The notes beneath the pieces were generated by a model. The model was not told the DNA's origin. It saw only the letters and a program-made list of their open reading frames with translations, and did not search any database. Made by a program: the position numbers and the translations under genes. This document shows, piece by piece, positions 11,701 through 17,380 of a DNA stretch of 64,000 nucleotides. Numbering within the stretch: position 1 is the first letter of the stretch; the number at the start of each line of letters is the position of its first letter. Source of the DNA: Saprospirales bacterium (lineage in GTDB: Bacteria > Bacteroidota > Bacteroidia > Chitinophagales > Saprospiraceae); NCBI GenBank assembly GCA_016719895.1, contig JADJYG010000018.1, forward strand, positions 62,001 through 126,000, in the 5' to 3' direction.

Positions 11701-13188
11701 TTTACCGGGACAGCCCCGTTCCCTTTTGTTTATACCATAAACGGTAACCCGCAATCGGCCGTTTCCGCGCCCCAAAATTCCTTTACGTTCACGACAAACA
11801 ACGTTCAACAAGGTCAGACCTACGCCCTAGTGTCCGTGCACGATTTGTTCTGTCCCGGCACGGCAAGCGGCGATTACCGGGTGCATATCATTCCAGCGCC
11901 ATCCGCTTCCCTGTCGCCGGACCAAACGATCTGTCCTGGCGACAGTGCGCAGCTGGCGCTGACGCTTCAGGGCGCCGCCTTATTTGACGTGACGATCAAC
12001 GGCGGCTTAACGCCGGTCCAGCTTTCCGGCGTGCAGAACGGCGCGGTCTTCAGCGTATCGCCCGCCGCCAGCACAACCTACACGATTGGGGCATTTAATG
12101 CCCAAGGCAATGCCTGTCCGCCAGACATCGGTTCGGCAGCTACCGTGACCCTCTCGCCGGAGATTTCTACATCAGCCAACCTATCCGATTATGGTGGCGG
12201 ATTCAATGTCAGCTGCCCGAATGAAGCCGACGGATCGGTCAGCCTGATTCCGGCAGGAGGTATTCCGCCGCTTACGGCTATCTGGGATAACGGCGCCAGC
12301 GGCTTGTCGGTCGCCAACCTGGGAGCGGGCGATTATGTGGTTACGCTCACGGACCAGATCGGCTGCGTCTTCACCGATACCTTTCTCCTGGTTGCCCCGG
12401 AAGGACTTCAGGCGCAGCTTCAGGTGCGGGCGCCGGTTTGTTTCGGCGAACGGAATGCACGGGTAACCGTCATGGACATACTGGGTGGGTTAGGCCCGTT
12501 TGTCTTAACGCTAAGTGGCCAGCCTGCTCAAATCAGCGACGTTTTCCCGGTAGAGTTTTCGAACCTGGCTGCCGGGGCTTACAACCTGAGCATTATGGAT
12601 GCGAATGGTTGTGAAACGAGCATACCGGTGGATATTCCGCCCCCCGATGCCTTAGCCGTAGACTTAGGGCCGGATATTACCTTATATGCTGGCGACAGTA
12701 TATTGTTGGCGCCGGTCCTGAGCGGGGGGGGAATACTGGAAGCGTTCACTTGGTCGCCCGTAGACGGGTTAAGTACGCCGGATGCGCTAAATACCTATGC
12801 AAAGCCGTTGCACACCATGGCATATCACATCACGGTAGTGGATACTGCAAGCTGTGAAGCGTCGGATATCATCCGGATTACTATCCGGAAAGACCGGAGG
12901 GTATATATACCGACCGTGATCAAACCGGGCACAAACGGAGACAACGGTACGCTGACCGTCTATGCCGGCCCGGAAGTGGTGCGTATTCGAACCTTGCGCA
13001 TTTATGACCGCTGGGGCGATTGCGTGTTTGAACAGGCGGATATCGAGCCGAACCAACCTGCACAAGGCTGGCCGGGGCGCTGGCGCGGCCGGGACGTGCC
13101 GCCCGGGGTGTATGCGTATATGGTGGAGTTGGAATATATCGATGGGGAAAAAGAAACCCGTTCGGGGGATGTAACCGTGATTCGGTGA
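5731..13188 (+). CDS. Giant modular surface protein with SprB-like repeats and CHU_C (T9SS type B) tail
   Basis: The 2485-residue protein has a signal peptide ending KPLSAQ. The N-terminal ~430 residues are Cys-rich (CNACPSTLAILVDACG, FGLTCGCSW). Then come many ~85-residue Ig-like modules of the style SATLSGDTTICFG...NFTGAPPF...YTLTGVSAGGC. Residues ~960-2050 form four larger units of ~276 residues. Near the end are SprB-type repeats (CPNEADGSVSLIPAGGIPP; CFGERNARVTVMDILGGLGP) and a gliding-associated C-terminal domain (YIPTVIKPGTNGDNG, IYDRWGDCVFE, GVYAYMVELEY). By family knowledge it is exported by T9SS and displayed as an adhesin, possibly mobile in gliding. The ATG at 5731 is preferred over the adjacent GTG at 5728. 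It stands alone, followed by a tRNA on the other strand. Confidence 0.88.
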   Translation: MHVCYRKTGFILLAAGLFFFQKPLSAQPCPSLQQTATLVSADCAPGLMPCTLCPGDSFELNAAGTGLLPGTCINWFYGTSNSFNPYIGEGTYLGCSEVVSAPPNPCNACPSTLAILVDACGTEQNNEFMTIWSGSGFFVNDATLDFDAANNGPNPNDADVGGGCGWQEPGATVLAHIQTTCPNATVVGAGPGESVPSGVPVLVFTSAGTNFNYNLAGLCALSPVIYVMQNGCARTIGAFSNSASAGLRTTVFGLTCGCSWSTTYDCGLLVGGDGAYVTDAGLPVTYGNSGCDFPPAPGGGGMVAPFQITPLTVDVTTGMCNNGPYWVAGIADSLPGGCNQAFTNYLPFEVTCTIPVLDSADICHNGGLFDLTQLQDPLVPNGLWSGPGVNGNTFNPAGLFGTHQLTFTPSGGCGIPVSTLVKVFPAPIATFNLPDPVCPGTATDLVVQLTGQAPWIFDLLENGVFLNSYSTAESPVVIQIAPTAPATYTISNFSDKLCPGPDAEVSVSVTPVPSGTLTIAGPDTICSGNRDTLAIDFTDGMAPFTFVYSINGVLQAPVTTSNDPFIFLTPVLTPGMKVIRLDSLSANGCKGAGIGTDTILALSSPTAQLISDTVAICAGQTDTLRIKFTGPAPYTFQYIAGNDTLPAVTSSDTFFLLPVAPPLGFTNYSLLTVTAGGCTGPVSGLYGIHVSTPPSATLSGDTTICFGSPAPLTVNFTGAPPFVIQYTANGAPQSPDTMLLNPQVLTVAPAVPTLYTLTGVSAGGCAGTATGQAVVNVLPALSAVISGGGQICQGGSGTTLAITFQGPGPYTFVYQAGVINQAPITTSQNPYIIPVNPPNGTVYRLVSLSNGICQGAVSGTAVVAVFTPSTASLSGDLTFCNSADTALMVDFTGSGPFSLVYAVNNVAQPVVETFDDPYFIPVQITSTTTYNLISVESPGCVGMVNGQATVTVNYPPSYANLVFNCNLAAGVYTVGFDVLNAATPLTLLTGAGAFGGPGGTHFTSAPIPIAQGYQIAFHDANDCGDISLSGQSGCNCTTGAGTMNLAPVSACIGSAATAIHNGDQFLDNNDNLRFILHTNPAAPAGQILAWNTTPVFSFGPGLLPNTTYYISAIAGNPDPNGNIDLNDPCMTIAQGTPVVFYALPSATLDSIPPACPGNGVLAPVILGGTPPFALNYAVNGIVQAPILNIATTTVDLNILVSDPTTLTILSVSDAHCTSLNTDTLALSVIQAPQVSNLTVSCNFVNNTYTLEFDVAGQAPFAVSGVTGFFTGAHFTSLPVPTNQPYALSVADANLCGQALVSGMANCVCATGSGDMDPAPLEGCTATPLVATHLGNALLEPGDVLQFVLHSNSGTVLGAVLAVQDQPVFAFLPGTMIPGITYYISAIAGNDDGAGAVDLSDPCLSVSPGTPVLWHQTPTASADANFDICSGESVLIPVTLAGQAPFQLTYTTNGLPNTVAAVQNTYTISATLVASTTFALVSVSNAQCPGVASGQAVATVHPAPQITGTNVICAPDNLSYTIEFDVLNADPATAGVSGSVTGNLNPATGHFVSDPIIPPTGYSAVVADSWQCGADSISGGANCSCVTNAGSMEQTNFMLCLPDTIAVSPATGAFLAPGDTLLYALTTTASASTWSILVVKSVPVFQFDPNTMTPGATYYIVALASNAMPGGGIDLNDPCRSFAVGAEVVWQPQPVVFLGTDATICQGDTAMLVLLFNGTPPFEIVYQTNGINQPVINTPDAQVLLPVSPAATSTYNLLSAVGGGCPAALTGAAVVTVNAAPQILNAVTVCDLTTQSYTLQFAVSNGPAPNPVYTVNGLAGSFTDTTFLSAPVPGGQGYNITVVTPDGCAAALSGSIPCMCVTDAGTMGAPGETLDVCLPGDAVAQPSGNANLEGNDVLQYILCQNPALLPQGVLASNNNPQFAFQPGMQPDTTYFIVAIAGNTDANGAVDWSDPCLSVSPPLAVVFHNPPTATLAGDTSICRGGSATFKINFTGTAPFPFVYTINGNPQSAVSAPQNSFTFTTNNVQQGQTYALVSVHDLFCPGTASGDYRVHIIPAPSASLSPDQTICPGDSAQLALTLQGAALFDVTINGGLTPVQLSGVQNGAVFSVSPAASTTYTIGAFNAQGNACPPDIGSAATVTLSPEISTSANLSDYGGGFNVSCPNEADGSVSLIPAGGIPPLTAIWDNGASGLSVANLGAGDYVVTLTDQIGCVFTDTFLLVAPEGLQAQLQVRAPVCFGERNARVTVMDILGGLGPFVLTLSGQPAQISDVFPVEFSNLAAGAYNLSIMDANGCETSIPVDIPPPDALAVDLGPDITLYAGDSILLAPVLSGGGILEAFTWSPVDGLSTPDALNTYAKPLHTMAYHITVVDTASCEASDIIRITIRKDRRVYIPTVIKPGTNGDNGTLTVYAGPEVVRIRTLRIYDRWGDCVFEQADIEPNQPAQGWPGRWRGRDVPPGVYAYMVELEYIDGEKETRSGDVTVIR
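8608..11890 (+). repeat. Four tandem ~276-codon units inside the giant surface protein gene
   Basis: Each unit begins with a segment like NLTVSCNFVNNTYTLEFDV (at about 8608, 9436, 10249 and 11080). A Cys-X-Cys block follows (codons at 8830, 9646, 10474, 11299; e.g. CVCATGSGDM, CSCVTNAGSM), then a Y(Y/F)I(S/V)A(I/L)A(G/S)N...DPC segment, then one Ig-like module. Spacing is 813-831 bases. The copies are similar in protein but clearly diverged in DNA, so this is old internal duplication rather than a mobile repeat. Confidence 0.75.
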
Positions 13189-13232
13189 TCAGGCGGCGTT
13201 TAAGAGACGCGGGGAACTTTAAATCAAAATTG

Positions 13233-13304
13233 TAGTCCCGACAGGGATCGAACCTGTATCTGAGGTTCCGGAAACCTCCATTCTATCCATTGAACTACGG
13301 GACC
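13233..13304 (-). tRNA. tRNA-Arg (anticodon CCG)
   Basis: The minus strand folds into a full 72-nt cloverleaf: acceptor GGTCCCG with CGGGACT (first pair G-U), D stem GTTC/GAAT, anticodon stem GAGGT/ACCTC with loop TTCCGGA (anticodon CCG), 4-nt variable loop, and T stem ACAGG/CCTGT with loop TTCGATC. The discriminator is A and the 3' CCA is not encoded. It reads CGG arginine codons, which fits the GC-rich genome. Confidence 0.95.
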
Positions 13305-13369
13305 GCAGTTTTTTTTGCGCGGCGCAAAGTTAGTCAAAAAATCAGCGCTTTGACAAAAACAAAATGTAT

Positions 13370-14104
13370 TCAAAAAAAATCCCGCCGAATATCTTTTAAC
13401 TGCCCATCGATCCATCTTTGTGTTTTCCGGATCAGTTCACTGGCTTCCCCGCTGCTGAGCGGTTGTCCATACCGTACATAAACATCCATTTTGCGCTCGC
13501 CAAAACGCTTAAAAATATGCGGGATAAAGGTATCGGCGCCGATCCAATAATCCATCGGGTTGCGGTATTCCACGGCTACCGGCACGATGGGCAGGTCTTG
13601 TTCGGCGGCCAACTGGAAAGCGCCTTTGCGGAACGGAATGGTGTTCGGATGCACATCGGTGGTGCCTTCCGGAAACAGAATAATAATAATGCCTTCCCGC
13701 ACTTTTTCGCCGATCCGGAGCAATGTTTTGTGCCTGCTTTGACGGCTTTCGCGCTCCAGGAATAATATACCCGTATGCTTAACCCCGGTTCCGATGAGTG
13801 GCCAACGCGCTACTTCCGCCTTGGATACCGGCATTCCGGGTACATCACGGCAAATCACGACGGGGTCGAGGTAAGACCGGTGGTTAGCCATAATGATGCA
13901 GGGGAAACCGGGAACCGGACCCTGGCTATGCACCCGAACGCCTAATACAGGAAGCAGAAAGCGCCTGGTCCAACGGCTACGGATGCTCAGGATATAATTT
14001 TGGTCAGGCTTGTTCCACAGGTTATGCCAGCCCACACGGAGCAGGAGCGCGAGGATGAAAAGGACAATAAACGACAATCGGAAGATAGCGCGAAGAACGT
14101 TCAT
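13370..14104 (-). CDS. PlsC-type 1-acylglycerol-3-phosphate acyltransferase (first of tandem pair)
   Basis: The 244-residue acyltransferase has the catalytic NHxxxxD motif in MANHRSYLDPV and the glycerophosphate-binding FPEGTT motif, with a membrane-anchoring hydrophobic N-terminus (FRLSFIVLFILALLL). It would acylate lysophosphatidic acid or a related lipid at the inner membrane. It lies 7 bases after the related gene at 14112-14852, so the two form an operon and look like a tandem duplication that has diverged. Its own ATG at 14104 is unambiguous. Which lipid each paralogue uses cannot be told from sequence. Confidence 0.85.
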   Translation of the reverse strand: MNVLRAIFRLSFIVLFILALLLRVGWHNLWNKPDQNYILSIRSRWTRRFLLPVLGVRVHSQGPVPGFPCIIMANHRSYLDPVVICRDVPGMPVSKAEVARWPLIGTGVKHTGILFLERESRQSRHKTLLRIGEKVREGIIIILFPEGTTDVHPNTIPFRKGAFQLAAEQDLPIVPVAVEYRNPMDYWIGADTFIPHIFKRFGERKMDVYVRYGQPLSSGEASELIRKTQRWIDGQLKDIRRDFF

Positions 14105-14111
14105 GATCGCA

Positions 14112-14852
14112 TCAGGCAGGGTTTAAAACGGCCGGGAATTGTTGGAGTTTTTGTTCGATCCACTGGCGCGCCTCCTGTTCCAGGGCGTCGCTGTCTTTGC
14201 CGGTCGTCACAGGGCCATAGCAAATGGTAACGCGTATGGTCTTGTCCTGAAACCGCTTCCAGGCGTGTTGGATAAAGGTCGTTTTGCCGACCCAAAAGTC
14301 GTCCGTATTTTCAAAGCAAATCGCTACCGGCACTACCGGCAAGTCCCATTTGGCTGCCGTTCGAAAGGCGCCCTTCTTCAACGGCAGCATACCGGGTAAG
14401 CCGGAAGTAGTGCCTTCCGGGAAAAGAATAACAGAGCATTTTCGCTCCAGCACGGTATCTGCAATCGCTTTGAGGGTGGATACCCTGCTTCCGTCGCGCT
14501 CCCGCTGTACGTACAGAATACCTGCCCAGCGCGCGCCTTTTCCGATCAACGGCCAACTGGCCAACTCCGATTTGGCCACCGGGTATGCATATATCTGGCG
14601 TAAAAGCAGGATCGGGTCCAGATACGAGCGGTGGTTGGCCAGATACAAACAAGGGAATTCAGGCGGTATGCCTTCCACGCTTGCCCGGACGCCAACGCCA
14701 GCCAACACCTTATTCGCCCACCTTCTCCGGACAGCCATGACGCGCTGCATGCGCGCGCGCAGCCAAACGCGCTGCCAGTACACCTCCGCAACGATACGGG
14801 CGGTGTAAACACAAAAAAAAATAAACCGGTAAATAACAAGCAAGTAACGCAC
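14112..14852 (-). CDS. PlsC-type 1-acylglycerol-3-phosphate acyltransferase (second of tandem pair)
   Basis: The 246-residue paralogue of the next gene has NHxxxxD in LANHRSYLDPIL and FPEGTTSG, plus an N-terminal hydrophobic stretch (YRFIFFCVYTARIV). There is no early ATG; the GTG at 14852 is favoured because a -7 box TATATTTG (14860-14867) ends only 7 bases before it, which would give a nearly leaderless mRNA. It is the first gene of the two-gene plsC operon and sits directly behind the terminator of the small lipoprotein gene. Confidence 0.83.
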   Translation of the reverse strand: MRYLLVIYRFIFFCVYTARIVAEVYWQRVWLRARMQRVMAVRRRWANKVLAGVGVRASVEGIPPEFPCLYLANHRSYLDPILLLRQIYAYPVAKSELASWPLIGKGARWAGILYVQRERDGSRVSTLKAIADTVLERKCSVILFPEGTTSGLPGMLPLKKGAFRTAAKWDLPVVPVAICFENTDDFWVGKTTFIQHAWKRFQDKTIRVTICYGPVTTGKDSDALEQEARQWIEQKLQQFPAVLNPA

Positions 14853-14859
14853 AGGCGGG

Positions 14860-14867
14860 CAAATATA
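14860..14867 (-). promoter_or_regulatory. -7 box TATATTTG for the plsC pair
   Basis: A perfect TAnnTTTG match on the minus strand, 7 bases before the GTG start at 14852 and immediately after a terminator hairpin. It implies a 5' leader of only a few bases. Confidence 0.5.
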
Positions 14868-14870
14868 AAA

Positions 14871-14896
14871 AAGGCGCAGGAAGTTGCCTGCGCCTT
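14871..14896 (-). terminator. Rho-independent terminator after the 33-residue lipoprotein gene
   Basis: A perfect 10-bp stem AAGGCGCAGG / CCTGCGCCTT with a 6-base loop is followed on the minus strand by a T-rich run. It separates the small lipoprotein gene (ending 14964) from the plsC promoter. Confidence 0.75.
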
Positions 14897-14963
14897 TAAA
14901 ATCGGTATGTGAGTACGGATGATGATTTCTTCGTCGAATAGCAATTGACGGTTTGGAGGGAGG

Positions 14964-15065
14964 TTACAAATCACTGCCCGGGCAGCCGTAACCACGGTGG
15001 CATGCTTCCAAGAGAACGAGCGCAGCAAGGAAGGCAAACGCGAGCAATTTTTTCCAGTTTTTCAT
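14964..15065 (-). CDS. Very small lipoprotein (33 residues)
   Basis: The frame reads MKNWKKLL, then a hydrophobic core AFAFLAALVLLEAC, then CHRGYGCPGSDL and a TAA stop. LLEAC is a good lipobox, so the mature peptide would be a lipidated 12-mer beginning CHRGYGC with a second Cys. The gene has an ATG, positively charged n-region and its own downstream terminator at 14871-14896, which together argue that it is real despite its length. I recall similar very short HRGYGCP lipoproteins in Bacteroidota but cannot verify this here. Function is unknown; no enzymatic motif can exist at this size. Confidence 0.65.
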   Translation of the reverse strand: MKNWKKLLAFAFLAALVLLEACHRGYGCPGSDL

Positions 15066-15545
15066 TCTATCGAACATTTAGCAGATTCGGAAAAGCGATG
15101 ATAAAAGTTTTGACCAAAACGGAAATCTGTTTTGCTTATTGTTGCAAAACCTATGCCACCGTTTTATTTGCGGCAAAATTAATCTTCCCTACCGGATTTT
15201 AGCAAAACTTTAATAATAATACAACCACTATTAACCAAAATTTCAAAACAATATTCGCTGAAGTCAGAACCATAAACGCCACTCCAAGACCCAGCCTTGC
15301 GGCGTATAACAGCCGGTTTACAAAAACAAATTCCAGCACTCCCGGCTATCGGCCGTTTGAATTTGCTGAAATTATAGTTATATTCGCTGCTGCATTGGCA
15401 AATGCCGGTCATTTTTTCATCGTTTTCTTTCTAAATTATGAGCTATTGAGGCGTTATTCCATGCGGGCGCAGGCGTAATTCAAGGCCTGGCATGGAGATC
15501 CGGACATCTTTTTAATCCATTCCCGAGAACAAAAAAACTTAAGCC
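15066..15545. other. 480-bp AT-rich gap, no gene recognised
   Basis: This stretch between the small lipoprotein (minus) and the AP2 protein (plus) is clearly AT-richer than its surroundings. It has no convincing coding frame, tRNA or hairpin. It must hold the promoters of both flanking genes, but no clean TAnnTTTG box was found next to either start. Confidence 0.5.
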
Positions 15546-16076
15546 GTGATCTACAAAGTAAAACTTAAAAACGCCGACGACATGGTTATGCTGGATGACC
15601 ACGTTTTTGAATGGCTCACCTCAGATCCTTACCTGTCCAGAATCGATTTGATCCATAAGCTGCGGAAGCATTCCAGTGGCTGTGCCGTGTTTCAAAAGAC
15701 CTGGAAAAAAGCGGACGGCAGCTTCAAAACGGAAACCCTCTATCTGCACAAATTGATCGCTGAAAAGTATCTAACGGATATGAAAAGCGGTAAAAAGAAA
15801 CTGGTTGGCGCAAAAAACGGCGATAAGCTGGACTGCCGACTGGAGAATTTGATTTACCGCTCGCGGTCGGTAGCCAGCCGGCAGCGAAAAACCAGCAGCA
15901 AAACCGGTTACACCGGTGTTTACCGGGAACACAACCGCTACCGCGCCGTGATCTCCATAAAAGGCAAATCGGTGCATCTGGGCATGTTCGACTCTGCGGA
16001 GGAGGCTGCCGCAGCGTACAACAAAGTATCCAAAGAAACCTACGGAGAAGAGGGTAAAATAAACCGCCTCAAATAA
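15546..16076 (+). CDS. AP2-domain DNA-binding protein with degenerate HNH-like N-terminal part
   Basis: The 176-residue basic protein has a C-terminal AP2/ERF domain (about residues 118-174: TGYTGVYREHNRYRAVI, KSVHLGMFDSAEEAAAAYN, YGEEGKINRL). The middle (YLHKLIAEKYL ... GAKNGDKLDCRLENLIY) resembles the HNH part of AP2-HNH homing endonucleases, where the usual pattern is NHIDGNKxDNRxENL. Here the first His/Asn-His pair is replaced by AKNGD, so nuclease activity is doubtful. The start is a GTG at 15546. It could be a domesticated DNA-binding protein or an endonuclease relic. It is isolated, converging on miaE. Confidence 0.75.
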   Translation: MIYKVKLKNADDMVMLDDHVFEWLTSDPYLSRIDLIHKLRKHSSGCAVFQKTWKKADGSFKTETLYLHKLIAEKYLTDMKSGKKKLVGAKNGDKLDCRLENLIYRSRSVASRQRKTSSKTGYTGVYREHNRYRAVISIKGKSVHLGMFDSAEEAAAAYNKVSKETYGEEGKINRLK

Positions 16077-16094
16077 ACGCCTGCTGGCTGGTTA

Positions 16095-16700
16095 TCAGTG
16101 CATACGATCTCCGCGAGCAGGCAACGACTGTACAATATCAGCCTCGTGGCGCAAGTATTCCAGCCAACGGTCCCAGGCCTTTTCCTTCCCGAAATAGCCC
16201 CCTGCCAGGTCGAGAAACATCCGGTAATGACCGGCCTCCGCTACCATAAACTGGTGGTACCATTGCCGCAACGCCTCGTCGGCACAATACAAGGAAAGCA
16301 GCCGGAAGCGCTCGCAGCTGCGCGCTTCTATCAGGGCGCAGGTCAGCAAGCGCTCAAGCAGCGCTTCATCGCGCGAAACGCCCTTTTTCTGAAACTTCAG
16401 CAACTCGTTGACGTATTCATCCTTGCGCTGACGCCCCAGGCGGAGCGCCCGTTTTTTTAATTCCTGGAGCACCATGCGAAAATGCCCCCATTCTTCTGTC
16501 ACCACCGGCGCCAGGGCGTCCACCAGCTCCAGCCGCTCCGGATAAGCCTGAATCAGGGAAATACAGGCGGTTGCGGCCTTTTGTTCACAATAGGCGTGGT
16601 CGCTGAGGATTTCTGCCAGGTCGATCTCCGCCAGGTTGACCCAGCGCGGGTCGGTTGGCAGTTTAAGACCCAAGGTCGTATTTTGCAATGTGGTATCCAT
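16095..16700 (-). CDS. miaE: tRNA-(ms2io6A) hydroxylase, MiaE-like
   Basis: The 201-residue ferritin-like di-iron protein hydroxylates the isopentenyl group of ms2i6A37 in tRNA. Visible ligand blocks are DHAYCEQKA, VVTEEWGHF, ALIEARSCERF and VAEAGHYRMF, giving the expected Glu/ExxH pairs. Length and order match MiaE. The ATG at 16700 lies just 4 bases behind a -7 box on the same strand, so the message should have practically no leader. It is divergent from the TrmH-type methylase, another RNA-modifying gene. Confidence 0.88.
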   Translation of the reverse strand: MDTTLQNTTLGLKLPTDPRWVNLAEIDLAEILSDHAYCEQKAATACISLIQAYPERLELVDALAPVVTEEWGHFRMVLQELKKRALRLGRQRKDEYVNELLKFQKKGVSRDEALLERLLTCALIEARSCERFRLLSLYCADEALRQWYHQFMVAEAGHYRMFLDLAGGYFGKEKAWDRWLEYLRHEADIVQSLPARGDRMH

Positions 16701-16704
16701 AGGG

Positions 16705-16712
16705 CAAAAATA
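16705..16712 (-). promoter_or_regulatory. -7 box TATTTTTG for miaE
   Basis: Perfect TAnnTTTG on the minus strand, 4 bases before the miaE ATG; transcription from it would be leaderless or nearly so. Confidence 0.5.
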
Positions 16713-16728
16713 CGCGCTGGCCGGTGTT

Positions 16729-16736
16729 TAACTTTG
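16729..16736 (+). promoter_or_regulatory. -7 box TAACTTTG for the TrmH-type gene
   Basis: Perfect TAnnTTTG 20 bases before the ATG at 16757. It excludes the GTG at 16724 as start because that codon lies upstream of the box. Together with the miaE box it makes a compact divergent promoter of about 60 bases. Confidence 0.55.
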
Positions 16737-16756
16737 CCCGGCATAAAGATTTCCGC

Positions 16757-17287
16757 ATGAAAAAATTAAGTATGAAAGAACTGCAGCGGTTCTCGGTTCC
16801 GGAATTCAGGGGCATGCAAAAGTTGCCGCTGGCGCTGGTCCTGGAAAACGTCCGTTCGGGCCTGAATGTGGGGTCCGTTTTTCGCACGGCCGATGCCTTT
16901 GCCGTAGAGCGCATTTTCCTGTGCGGTATTACGGCGCAGCCACCGCACCGGGAGATCCTGAAAACAGCGCTGGGAAGTACGGAAACGGTGGATTGGATTT
17001 ACCGGGCGGATGCGCTGGAAACGATCCGGCAATTGCGCAGCGAAGGCTTCCGCATCTACGGTGTGGAGCAGACGACCGAAAAAACATGGTTGCAGGATTT
17101 GCAGGCAGATCCATCGGAGAAATACGCGCTGGTATTTGGCAACGAGGTGAACGGAGTGGCTATCGATACGTTAATGGCCTGTGACGGCGTTTTGGAGATT
17201 CCACAATTTGGCACCAAACACTCGCTCAACATTGCCGTAGCGGCCGGTATTGCCGTTTGGGAATTTGTCCGGCAACTTCGACTGTAA
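16757..17287 (+). CDS. TrmH/SpoU-family RNA 2'-O-methyltransferase
   Basis: The 176-residue SPOUT methyltransferase has all three family motifs: motif 1 LENVRSGLNVGSVFRTADAF, motif 2 ALVFGNEVNGV and motif 3 LEIPQFGTKHSLNIAVAAGI. It would methylate a ribose 2'-OH in tRNA or rRNA as a knotted dimer. It is short, lacking any extra N-terminal substrate-binding domain, so the target (TrmH-like tRNA G18 or another) cannot be assigned. The start at 16757 (MKKLSMKELQ) follows from the promoter at 16729-16736. Confidence 0.88.
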   Translation: MKKLSMKELQRFSVPEFRGMQKLPLALVLENVRSGLNVGSVFRTADAFAVERIFLCGITAQPPHREILKTALGSTETVDWIYRADALETIRQLRSEGFRIYGVEQTTEKTWLQDLQADPSEKYALVFGNEVNGVAIDTLMACDGVLEIPQFGTKHSLNIAVAAGIAVWEFVRQLRL

Positions 17288-17317
17288 TCCCTTGCCCTGC
17301 ATTTGCCGTTACCTTCC

Positions 17318-17325
17318 TACCTTTG
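17318..17325 (+). promoter_or_regulatory. -7 box TACCTTTG for aspartate kinase
   Basis: Perfect TAnnTTTG 55 bases before the GTG start at 17381. It lies inside the longer open frame beginning at 17303 and so argues against that start. Confidence 0.5.
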
Positions 17326-17380
17326 CCCGTCGAAAAGCCCCTTGGGCCATCACCCTATTCTTCAATTACGTTTAACGATC

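Noticed and set aside
8608..11890. CRISPR or DNA satellite in the repeated part of the giant gene
   Set aside because: The repetition is at protein level with ~276-codon units and diverged DNA; there are no short identical repeats with unique spacers.
17290..17320. -33 TTTG elements paired with the -7 boxes
   Set aside because: TTG or TTTG strings occur near several boxes, but the spacing varies (about 12-23 bases) and none is consistent enough to report.
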